This document shows positions 1-7,905 of a DNA stretch of 46,065 bases, in pieces. Under the pieces are notes generated by a model. That model made no database searches. It worked only from the letters and a program-made list of their open reading frames with translations, and was not told where the DNA came from. The stretch lies in NCBI GenBank assembly GCA_013815685.1, contig JACDFR010000035.1, positions 1 to 46,065 on the forward strand, written 5' to 3'. A program made the position numbers and the translations under genes. The DNA is from Ramlibacter sp. (GTDB lineage: Bacteria; Pseudomonadota; Gammaproteobacteria; Burkholderiales; Burkholderiaceae_C). Every line of letters begins with the position of its first letter. The first letter of the stretch is position 1.

Positions 1-391
1 ACAGCTCCCACTGGATCGGCAGGCGGTTCTTGCCGTAGCCGTTGGCTGCCAGGTAAGCCACATCGGCCGCGCGAGGCACCGTGAAGTTCAGGTTGGGCTG
101 CGTGCTCTGGCCATAGCGCAGGCCGGGCCGGGCCCATTCCATTCCGGACAGGTTGGTGCCGATGGCCAGACCGGCGGGCGGCGTCGAAGGTGCCGGCACA
201 GGTGCGGGCGCTGGGGCAGGCGCGGGTGCCGGCGCCGGTGCGAGGGCAGGCGCTGGCGCTGGCGCTGGCGAGGGTGCCGGCGCGGGCGCTGGTGCATTGG
301 ATCCCCTGAAGCCACCTCTGGCGGCGTATACCGTTCCACCGGCGACAACCGTAGCAGCTACGGTTGCTTTGGAAAAATCGCGTCTTTTCAT
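1..391 (-). CDS. Glycoside hydrolase family 5-like protein, N-terminal part (cut by window edge)
   Basis: Only the first 130 codons are inside the window; the catalytic part lies beyond base 1. The protein starts MKRRDFSKATVAATVVAGG, a leader with a twin-arginine-like RRDFSK motif, so Tat export is likely. A low-complexity Pro-Ala linker of about 38 residues follows (bases about 180-295). After it comes a segment with GTNLSGMEWA, a TVPRAADVAYLAANGYGKNR stretch and LPIQWEL, which is how the first barrel strands of many GH5 cellulase-like enzymes begin. It would hydrolyse a beta-linked polysaccharide outside the cytoplasm; the substrate cannot be read. It is divergent from a second GH5 gene. 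The start is the first ATG of the frame; a clear Shine-Dalgarno is not visible. The family call rests on a short segment. Confidence 0.7.
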   Translation of the reverse strand, partial: MKRRDFSKATVAATVVAGGTVYAARGGFRGSNAPAPAPAPSPAPAPAPALAPAPAPAPAPAPAPVPAPSTPPAGLAIGTNLSGMEWARPGLRYGQSTQPNLNFTVPRAADVAYLAANGYGKNRLPIQWEL

Positions 392-799
392 GTGGCCACT
401 CGTTCTGGATGTAAAACGATGCGAAATGTCCAAGACACTCGCAACTCATCAGGAAGGCCAATGTTAGTAGGATGCGGACTACATAAGCAGAAGACGTTGT
501 CCGATAAGCTTAGGGAAACGGCCTGGATTTTTTACAAAATTAACTCAGCAGCAATGGGAGCCTTGGCTGTGCACAAAGTACAAGTTACATAGAGAATCTT
601 TTATGGCGATATCTATTACGCAAATACTGAAACTTTCACCACGGACCGTGTCACCTCCCGCTCCATCAGTTGCGCCGCGCCTTGTTTCGGTGTAGGACGT
701 CGCCGCGACCACTTTTATGGCCCCTTTTCGGTGCCCGGGCCGCGACAAAATCAGGCCCATCATTTCCCCGCGCGGGCCGGCCGCGCCAAACAGATACCC
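392..799. other. Divergent intergenic region between two GH5 genes
   Basis: A 408-base stretch with no credible gene. It is more AT-rich than its surroundings between about 480 and 640, as expected for the regulatory region of two divergent genes. No promoter pair with good -35 and -10 hexamers at correct spacing, no operator palindrome and no riboswitch could be identified with confidence. Short ORFs here have unnatural composition and look spurious. Confidence 0.6.
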
Positions 800-1882
800 A
801 TGATTTCCGTCCGCTCCACAGCCGCCCTGCTCGCGTCGCTGCTGCTCGCAGCCGTTGCACACGCCCAGTCCGGCTCCGCGTCACGAGGGCCGGCCCGGCC
901 CTCTCCCGCCTGTCACGCTGTCACACCCGAGACCTGCGCTACGGCAAAGGCGCTTGGCCGCGGCATCAATCTCGGCAATATGCTGGAGGCCCCCACCGAA
1001 GGCCAATGGGGCGTGAAGCTCGAGCCGGGCTACATCGACATCGTCGGCAAGACCTTCACGACGGTGCGGCTGCCCGTGCGCTGGAGCAACAACGCCGCAA
1101 AAACAGCGGACGCGACACTGGACGAAGCGTTTGCCAAGAAGGTAGACCAGGCGGTGGATGCGTTGCTCGCCAAGGGCGTGTATGTCATCCTCAACATGCA
1201 TCACTACAGCCAGCTGTCCGGCAGCGCCTTGCACTGGAACGAATTTGCGGTCGAGCCGGAGGTGCTGGAGCCCAGGCTCATCAACATGTGGCGCCAGATC
1301 GCCCTGCGCTACAAGGACCGCTCGCCCAAGCTGCTCTTCGAGCTCCTCAATGAGCCCACGGGCCGGCTCGATGGCGAACCCTGGAACCAGCTCTCCCCCC
1401 AGGTGCTGGCCGCCGTTCGCGCGAGCAACCCCACTCGCACCGTGCTGATCGGGCCGGGTGAATGGAACGGCATCCCCGCGTTGCCCAAGCTGCGGCTGCC
1501 GCCCGATCGTCACCTGATCGTGTCCATCCACAACTACGACCCCTTCCCTTTCACCCACCAGGGTGTCGAGCATCTGGCCAAGCTGTTTCCCGTGGGCGCG
1601 ACCTGCTGCGATGCGGCCCAGCGCAAGGAGCTCGCCAACGCCCTGGACTCGGCGCACAAGTGGAGCCACGACATGGGCTATCCGCTGCACCTGGGCGAGT
1701 TCGGCACCCACCATGTCGCCGACATCAAGTCGCGGGAAGCCTACGCCCGGATGGTCCGCGATGAGGCCGAGCGCCGGGGCATCGGCTGGACATATTGGGA
1801 ATTCGCGTCGCCAGCATTCGGCATGTACTCGCCGAAGACCGGCATCTGGCTGGAGCCCATCAGGCGCGCACTGCTCGAATAA
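800..1882 (+). CDS. Secreted glycoside hydrolase family 5 (endoglucanase-like)
   Basis: A 360-residue protein. The start at 800 gives a clean Sec signal peptide (MISVRSTAALLASLLLAAVA followed by HAQ); an upstream in-frame ATG at 731 would put a basic tail before it. The fold is a GH5 barrel: RGINLGNMLEAP near the N terminus, VRLPVRW, then VILNMHHY. The acid/base glutamate sits in LLNEP (E185), followed by HNYDPFPFTH and the nucleophile glutamate in LGEFG (E300), then WTYWEF near the end. Both catalytic residues are present, so it should be an active periplasmic or secreted beta-glycanase. It faces away from the GH5 gene at the left edge, and a polysaccharide deacetylase lies downstream, which suggests an exopolysaccharide-processing locus. 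The true substrate is unknown. Confidence 0.85.
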   Translation: MISVRSTAALLASLLLAAVAHAQSGSASRGPARPSPACHAVTPETCATAKALGRGINLGNMLEAPTEGQWGVKLEPGYIDIVGKTFTTVRLPVRWSNNAAKTADATLDEAFAKKVDQAVDALLAKGVYVILNMHHYSQLSGSALHWNEFAVEPEVLEPRLINMWRQIALRYKDRSPKLLFELLNEPTGRLDGEPWNQLSPQVLAAVRASNPTRTVLIGPGEWNGIPALPKLRLPPDRHLIVSIHNYDPFPFTHQGVEHLAKLFPVGATCCDAAQRKELANALDSAHKWSHDMGYPLHLGEFGTHHVADIKSREAYARMVRDEAERRGIGWTYWEFASPAFGMYSPKTGIWLEPIRRALLE

Positions 1883-1990
1883 AAAGCAAAGTCTGCACCT
1901 GTAGGACGACGTCGAAGATTCGTTCAGTTACATGCTGATGGGATGCTGGCTGTAGCAATATCTCTACTTACTTCAACAATTGGCAACAAA

Positions 1991-2230
1991 ATGAATTTGG
2001 CGCATAGCGACGAGCTTGCTGCGCAGTACGCGCAAGCAATCGAATCGGAACGCGCGGCGTGGCATGAACTGCAGGCCTGCCGGCCGGGCAGCCAAGGTCG
2101 CGCCCAGGCCTGGGACAAATGGGCGCAGGCTATCTCGCAGACCAACCGCGCGTGGCGTGCACTCAGCAGCCGTAACTATCCGACGACGTCAGCCAGCAGC
2201 ACCAGGCAGGCCGCGCGCTACGTATGCTGA
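1991..2230 (+). CDS. Small protein of unknown function, translationally coupled to the deacetylase
   Basis: A 79-residue protein starting MNLAHSDELAAQYAQAIESE, mostly predicted helical and rich in Ala, Arg, Gln and Trp, with no signal peptide or membrane segment. An in-frame ATG at 1943 would add 16 hydrophobic residues, so the start is uncertain; neither start has a strong ribosome binding site. Its stop overlaps the start of the polysaccharide deacetylase gene (ATGCTGA, 2224-2230), which argues that the two are co-translated. I do not recognise the family. Its coding status rests on the overlap and on amino-acid composition. Confidence 0.5.
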   Translation: MNLAHSDELAAQYAQAIESERAAWHELQACRPGSQGRAQAWDKWAQAISQTNRAWRALSSRNYPTTSASSTRQAARYVC

Positions 2231-3201
2231 GATCGGTGGTCAGCAAAGGCCTGAGCCTGGCGGACGATGTCTTCATCGCCTTGAGCCCGGACGCCCGTCG
2301 GCCGGCTGCCGCCCTGGTCGGCGTGCTGTTCCATTCACTCTACGCCAGCCGGGAGCAGCTCTGCAATGGATTGCTGGCTCCCAACCAGGGTGTGACGGTC
2401 GACGGTTTCCGCAACTTCGTAGAAGCCGCGCTGGAAGCCGGCTACCACGTCGTTTCGCCTGAACAGGTGGACGCCGGCCTCGAGCCGGGCCGCAACTACG
2501 TGGTCATCACCTTCGATGATGGGTATTACAACAACACCCTCGCGCTGGATGTGCTCGAGGAGTTCCAGGTACCGGCGACGTTTTTCGTTTCCAGCCACCA
2601 CGTCCTGCAGAACAAGGCATTCTGGTGGGATGCCTTCAGCCGCCAGCTCACGCGCGCGGGCGCCACGCACCGTGCGCTCAAGGCCCAGATCAACGCCCTC
2701 AAGACCTTGACCAACGACGGCATCGAAGCGGTTTTGCGCGAGCGCTTCGGCAACGCCGTGCTCCAGCCGCACAGCGACCTGGACCGGCCTTTCACGGCGC
2801 CCGAGTTGCGCGACTTCGCCCGCAACAAATGGGTTCGGCTGGGCAACCACACGCGCGACCACGAAATACTGACGAACTGCCTGCCATCCGAAATGGCCAG
2901 CCAGATCCAGGCCTGCCAGCGCGAACTGGCGGAAATCTGCGGGTATGCGCCGGTGGCCATCGCCTACCCCAATGGAAACTGCTCGCCCGCCGCTATCGAG
3001 GCGGCGGCCGCGGCCGGATTGCGCGTCGGCTTCACCGTGCGGCCCACTCGCAACGCAGTGCCGCTGGCGACCGAGTACAGCCGCATGACCCTCGGCCGCT
3101 TCATGTTCTGGGGAGGCCAGGACGCGCGCGTCCAGTGGCGCAAGTTCAGCTCCAGCTTTGTTCCCAGCAATGCTCTGCGAACCTTGATCAGCGGCTACTG
3201 A
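2224..3201 (+). CDS. Polysaccharide deacetylase (NodB/CE4-type)
   Basis: A 325-residue protein. The NodB homology domain carries VITFDDGYYNN (metal and catalytic aspartates D98 and D99), PATFFVSSHH, then GNHTRDHE with the two metal histidines H209 and H213, and AYPNG. These are the standard motifs of carbohydrate esterase family 4, which removes acetyl groups from N-acetylated sugars. No signal peptide is evident, so it may act in the cytoplasm on a lipid-linked or activated sugar rather than on secreted polymer. It overlaps the small ORF upstream by seven bases and ends 119 bases before the NRPS gene. Whether it belongs with the GH5 genes or with the biosynthetic cluster is unclear; the former is more natural. 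Confidence 0.85.
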   Translation: MLRSVVSKGLSLADDVFIALSPDARRPAAALVGVLFHSLYASREQLCNGLLAPNQGVTVDGFRNFVEAALEAGYHVVSPEQVDAGLEPGRNYVVITFDDGYYNNTLALDVLEEFQVPATFFVSSHHVLQNKAFWWDAFSRQLTRAGATHRALKAQINALKTLTNDGIEAVLRERFGNAVLQPHSDLDRPFTAPELRDFARNKWVRLGNHTRDHEILTNCLPSEMASQIQACQRELAEICGYAPVAIAYPNGNCSPAAIEAAAAAGLRVGFTVRPTRNAVPLATEYSRMTLGRFMFWGGQDARVQWRKFSSSFVPSNALRTLISGY

Positions 3202-3320
3202 AAGCGTCGCGACGTCGTCCGGATCGCAACTCTTCAATGGAAAATTGCTGCGCACAAATGCGGTGGTTTCCCAGAAACACAGCGGCAACGCTAATATGAA
3301 TAGTGACCCTGAGGCATGTG

Positions 3321-6300
3321 ATGAGTAGTACAAGCGCTGTTTTTATCGGCGACGGGAGTTTGTTGATCCAGTGCGCCGAGGCTTACCTGAATGCCGGGCA
3401 TGCGGTCGTGCGCGTGGCCAGCCGAGCACAAATCATCTTGCAATGGGCGCAAGCCAAAGGCATTGAACGGACCTCGCTCGATTCGAGCTCAGGTGTCGAA
3501 AGCGTCGCCGAGGAGTTCGATTATCTCTTCAGCGTCGCCAACCTGCGCGTCCTCCCCGCCCCGCTGATCGCGCGCGCGAAAAAGCTTGCGATCAATTTCC
3601 ATGATGGGCCGCTCCCCCGGTATGCCGGCCTGAACGCTCCGTCGTGGGCCTTGATCGCCCGGGAAAAGCAGCACGGCATCACCTGGCACGAGATGACGGC
3701 GGCAGTGGACGCCGGGCGCATCGTCCGGCAGGCGCTGTTCGACATCGCGGCCGACGAGACCGCCTTCAGCCTCAACACCAAGTGCTACGAAGCCGGGCTC
3801 GCTGCCTTCGCTGGAATCGTCCAGGACATCGGGCGCGGCGACCTGGCCCTGACCAGTCAGGTGGGTGCCCGCAGCTACTTCGGGCGCGACCGCCGGCCCG
3901 AGGCGCTGGCTACCCTCGACTTCGCCCGGCCCGCCCAAGAACTGGCGGCGCTGGTGCGGGGCCTGGACTTCGGGCCCTACCCCAACCCGCTTGCTCGGCC
4001 CAAGATCCTCCATGCCGGCACGCTGCTGCTCGTCGGTTCGGCGCGCCTGGGCAACGCTGCTACGTCGGCGGCGGTGCCCGGCACCGTGCTGGAAGTCAGT
4101 GGCCAGGAATTACGCGTTGCCACCGGCGAGGGCGACATCGTTCTGAGCGGGTGTGTCGACCTGCAGGGCCGGCCGCCGCAAGGCTACGCGCCGGGCACGG
4201 TTATCACGGGGCCCGCAGCGGCAGCGCGCGAAAAGCTGGAGGCCCGCCTGGCGCAGATCGCCAAGGGCGAGATGACCTGGCGCAAGGCGTTCGCGGGGTT
4301 CGCGCCGGTTGAACTGCCCTACCCCAGGAACATCTGTGCAACGACATCAGTCGCGGGGCAACCCATCCGCCAGCCCATCGACGCGGCTGCGCATGGGGCA
4401 AGAACGGCCGCCGCCTTCGGGGCCTGGCTGTCGGCCTTGACCGGGCAGGAGCGCGTATCGATCATGTATTGCGATGCCGCGCTTTCACACGCGGCAAGAG
4501 ATCTGGAACACTGGCTGTCCGCATGGGTTCCCTTGACGCTGGCGCTTTCGCCTGACGCCGGCGCCGACGACGTGGCGGCCGGCGCCGAGCTCCAGGTCGC
4601 GAAGATGCGCGATGCCGGCCCTTGCCCGCGCGACCTCCCTGTGCGGCTGGCGGACAAGCAGGCCGGGCTGGAACAGGCCGCCAGGTTCGGCATCGGCCTG
4701 GGCGACGTGGAGCAGCCGCCCGGCTTCGAGCTGCTGCTGGCGACCGACGCGACCGGCGAACGGCTCGAGCTGGTCGCCGATGCCGCCGTGTATCGGCCCG
4801 ATACCGTCGCGCTCATGGCGGCGCATCTGGGCGCCTGGCTCACCGCTTTCGAATCGCCGCCGCGCCGCCTGGCCGACATTGCATTGCTGCCCGCTGAAGA
4901 GGCGCAGGCAATGGCGCTCCTGAACGACACCGCCGCGACATACGATGCCACGATCTGCGTGCATCAGGCCATTTCGGCACAGGCCGCACGCACGCCGGGC
5001 CGTGAAGCGATCTCGTTCCAGCAGCGCATCCTCTCCTATCGCGAACTCGATGAGAGGGCCGCGGCGCTCGCGGCGGTGTTGCGCCAGCGTGGCGTCGTGG
5101 CCGGCGACATCGTCGGCCTGTGCCTGGAGCGCACGCCGGAGCTGGTGATTGCCGCGCTTGCCGTGATGAAAGCCGGGGCCGCCTACCTGCCGCTCGATCC
5201 CGACTATCCGCACGATCGCCTCGCCTTCATGATCGAGGATTCGCGCACCAGGCTCGTCGTCACCAGCGCGCCGCTGGCGGCTTCGCTCGCGCTGCCGGCG
5301 CAGCAGGCTTTCGTGCCGGACCACCAGGCGGCCGCCGTCCCCGAAGCATCCGTGCCGGCGCAAGGTTCACCCGCCAGCGCCGCCTATGTCATCTATACGT
5401 CGGGCTCCACCGGCCGACCCAAGGGCGTTGTGGTGAGCCATCGCAACGTGATGAATTTCTTTGCCGGCATGGACCGGCGCATCCCACACGAGGCCGCGGG
5501 GCGTTGGCTGGCGGTAACCAGCCTCTCGTTCGACATCTCCGTGCTCGAGCTGTGCTGGACGCTCGCGCGCGGCCTGACCGTCGTGCTGCATTCGAACACC
5601 GTGACGGCAGAGGCCCGCGCGCCCGAGTTCAGCCTCTTCTATTTCGCCAGCGACACCGCCTCGAGCCCGCAGGACCGCTACAAGCTGCTGCTGGAAGGCG
5701 CAAAGTTCGCCGACAGGGAAGGCTTCGCCGCGATCTGGACGCCGGAGCGCCACTTCCACGCCTTCGGCGGCCTCTATCCCAACCCGGCAGTCACCAGCGC
5801 CGCCCTCGCGGCCATGACGACACGCCTCAAAATCCGCGCGGGCAGCTGCGTGCTGCCGCTTCATCACCCGATCCGCGTCGCCGAGGAGTGGGCGTTCGTC
5901 GACAACATCTCGCAAGGGCGCGTGGGTGTGTCGTTCGCGTCGGGATGGCAGCCCAACGACTTCGTGATCGCCCCGGCGGCCTTTGCCAACCGCAAGAACG
6001 AGATGATCGCGAACATCGACGTGGTCCGGCGCCTGTGGCGCGGCGAGAGCGTCGCGTTCCCGGGCCCCCAGGGCGAGCCCGTCGGCGTGCAGACCTTGCC
6101 CCGGCCGATCCAGAAGGATCTGCCGATCTGGCTCACCGCCGCCGGAAACCCGGAAACCTTTCAGCAGGCCGGCGAACTCGGCTGCAACCTGCTGACCCAC
6201 CTGCTGGGCCAGAAGATCGACGACGTGGCCGAGAAGATCGCGCTGTACCGGGCGGCCTGGCGCAAGGCCGGCCATCCGGGCGAGGGGCACGTCACGATCA

Positions 6301-7895
6301 TGATGCACACCTTCGTCGGCCGGGACGAGGACGAGGTCCGTGAAACCGTGCGCGGGCCGATGAAGGAATACCTGCGCAGTTCGGTGGACCTCATCAAGCA
6401 GGCGGCGTGGTCGTTTCCAACGTTCGTGCAGCGCGGCGGCGAGCAGGGCAAGAGCCCGGTCGAGATCATGGATGCGGAACCATTGTCGGCGCAGGACATG
6501 GACGCCCTGCTGGAACATGCGTTCTCGCGCTATTACGGCACCAGCGCCCTGTTCGGCACGCCGCAGCGCTGCCTGGCGATGGTGGACAGTCTCAAGGGCG
6601 CCGGCGTCGACGAGATCGCCTGCCTGATCGACTTCGGCATCGAAACCGGCAAGGTGCTGGCCCACCTCGAAGACCTGAAAGGCTTGATGGAAGCCTCCCG
6701 GCGGGCGCGGCCCGGCGTCCAACGCGCTTCGGTCGCCGAACAGGTCGTGCAGAACGCCGTCACCCACCTGCAATGCACGCCGTCGATGGCCTCGATGCTG
6801 GTGGCGGACGCGGCGGGCCGCACGGCCCTGTCGCGGTTGTCGGTGCTCATGGTCGGCGGCGAAGCCCTGCCCCTGAAGTTGGCCCGGGACCTGCGCGCCC
6901 TGGTCCCGGGCAAGCTGCTGAACATGTACGGTCCCACGGAGACCACCATCTGGTCCACGACGTGCGACCTCGCCGGGATCGGCGACTTCGTGCCGCTCGG
7001 GGAGCCCATCGCCAACACGCAGCTGGCGGTGCGCGTGCCCTGGGGCATGGAATGTCCGGCCCTGGTGCCCGGCGAACTGCTGATCGGCGGCGACGGAGTG
7101 GCCCAGGGCTATTGGCAGCGGCCGGAGCTGACCGCGGAGCGCTTCATCGACGACCCCGCGCGGCCTGGCACGCGCATGTACCGCACCGGCGACCTGGTTC
7201 GCCGCCATCCGGGCGGCGCGCTCGAATTCCTCGGGCGCATCGACAACCAGGTGAAGATCCGCGGCCATCGCATCGAGCTGGGCGAAATCGAAAGCGCACT
7301 GATGCAACAGGCGGGTGTCAAAGAGGCCGTCGTGGTGGCGCGAGAGGATGCCGGTGGGGACAAGCGGCTGGCGGGGTACGTGACGTCCCGGGCCGGCGCT
7401 GTCCTCGGCGCCGAGCAGCTGCGCCATGCTTTGGCACAGGCGTTGCCCGAGGTGATGGTGCCATCGGCCGTGGTCGTGCTGCAGTCGCTGCCGCTGACGC
7501 CCAATGGCAAGGTCGACCGCCGCGCCCTGCCCGAGCCGCACGCCGCGACAGCGCTGCGCCCGGCCGGCGAGCCGCAAAGCCAGCTCGAGAAAAGCATCGC
7601 GGCCATCTGGCAGGACGTGCTGGGCCATCCGCAGGTCGGCACCTCGGACAACTTCTTCGACCTGGGCGGCCACTCGCTGCTGGTCGTTCAGGTGCAGCGC
7701 CGGTTGCGCGATGCGTGCGGCTTCGAAGTCTCGATCACGGACATGTTCCGCCTGCCGACGATCGCCAGTCTGGCCGAACACCTGGGCGGCAACGCCACGT
7801 CCACCGCCGTGGGCGACGGATTGAGCCGCGCCAACGCGCGGCGCCTCATGCGGTCGCGTACCGCCGGGCAGCCGGCCCCCACTACCGTGTCATGA
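3321..7895 (+). CDS. Hybrid NRPS: formyltransferase - adenylation domain split by luciferase-like monooxygenase - PCP
   Basis: A 1524-residue multidomain synthetase. Residues 5-290 are a methionyl-tRNA-formyltransferase-like domain with INFHDGPLPRYAG; the catalytic set N92, H94 and D130 is complete, so it should N-formylate the loaded amino acid. Residues about 297-530 look like a condensation-domain remnant without HHxxxDG. The adenylation domain begins near 532 (YTSGSTGRPKG from 692, FDISVLEL from 737). It is interrupted at about 768-1115 by a flavin-type luciferase-like monooxygenase (WTPERHFHAFGG, LPLHHPIRVAEEW, SFASGWQPNDF) and resumes with NMYGPTE (1201) through K1397. The carrier serine is S1452 in GGHSL. 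By eye the pocket code is D-I-L-Q-M-G-M-I-W-K, near the glycine consensus. The ATG at 3321 has GAGG six bases upstream and is preferred to the GTG at 3303. It is co-transcribed with the PKS gene 10 bases downstream. Confidence 0.9.
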   Translation: MSSTSAVFIGDGSLLIQCAEAYLNAGHAVVRVASRAQIILQWAQAKGIERTSLDSSSGVESVAEEFDYLFSVANLRVLPAPLIARAKKLAINFHDGPLPRYAGLNAPSWALIAREKQHGITWHEMTAAVDAGRIVRQALFDIAADETAFSLNTKCYEAGLAAFAGIVQDIGRGDLALTSQVGARSYFGRDRRPEALATLDFARPAQELAALVRGLDFGPYPNPLARPKILHAGTLLLVGSARLGNAATSAAVPGTVLEVSGQELRVATGEGDIVLSGCVDLQGRPPQGYAPGTVITGPAAAAREKLEARLAQIAKGEMTWRKAFAGFAPVELPYPRNICATTSVAGQPIRQPIDAAAHGARTAAAFGAWLSALTGQERVSIMYCDAALSHAARDLEHWLSAWVPLTLALSPDAGADDVAAGAELQVAKMRDAGPCPRDLPVRLADKQAGLEQAARFGIGLGDVEQPPGFELLLATDATGERLELVADAAVYRPDTVALMAAHLGAWLTAFESPPRRLADIALLPAEEAQAMALLNDTAATYDATICVHQAISAQAARTPGREAISFQQRILSYRELDERAAALAAVLRQRGVVAGDIVGLCLERTPELVIAALAVMKAGAAYLPLDPDYPHDRLAFMIEDSRTRLVVTSAPLAASLALPAQQAFVPDHQAAAVPEASVPAQGSPASAAYVIYTSGSTGRPKGVVVSHRNVMNFFAGMDRRIPHEAAGRWLAVTSLSFDISVLELCWTLARGLTVVLHSNTVTAEARAPEFSLFYFASDTASSPQDRYKLLLEGAKFADREGFAAIWTPERHFHAFGGLYPNPAVTSAALAAMTTRLKIRAGSCVLPLHHPIRVAEEWAFVDNISQGRVGVSFASGWQPNDFVIAPAAFANRKNEMIANIDVVRRLWRGESVAFPGPQGEPVGVQTLPRPIQKDLPIWLTAAGNPETFQQAGELGCNLLTHLLGQKIDDVAEKIALYRAAWRKAGHPGEGHVTIMMHTFVGRDEDEVRETVRGPMKEYLRSSVDLIKQAAWSFPTFVQRGGEQGKSPVEIMDAEPLSAQDMDALLEHAFSRYYGTSALFGTPQRCLAMVDSLKGAGVDEIACLIDFGIETGKVLAHLEDLKGLMEASRRARPGVQRASVAEQVVQNAVTHLQCTPSMASMLVADAAGRTALSRLSVLMVGGEALPLKLARDLRALVPGKLLNMYGPTETTIWSTTCDLAGIGDFVPLGEPIANTQLAVRVPWGMECPALVPGELLIGGDGVAQGYWQRPELTAERFIDDPARPGTRMYRTGDLVRRHPGGALEFLGRIDNQVKIRGHRIELGEIESALMQQAGVKEAVVVAREDAGGDKRLAGYVTSRAGAVLGAEQLRHALAQALPEVMVPSAVVVLQSLPLTPNGKVDRRALPEPHAATALRPAGEPQSQLEKSIAAIWQDVLGHPQVGTSDNFFDLGGHSLLVVQVQRRLRDACGFEVSITDMFRLPTIASLAEHLGGNATSTAVGDGLSRANARRLMRSRTAGQPAPTTVS

Positions 7896-7905
7896 GGGCA
7901 GCGCC

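Noticed and set aside
153..467. Plus-strand ORF rich in Gly-Ala repeats
   Set aside because: It is the antisense reading of the Pro-Ala linker of the minus-strand GH5 gene; the repetitive composition is a by-product of that linker.
5367..7781. Very long antisense ORFs inside the NRPS and PKS genes
   Set aside because: High-GC third-position bias in the sense genes opens antisense frames; their translations are Arg/His/Gly-rich with no domain.
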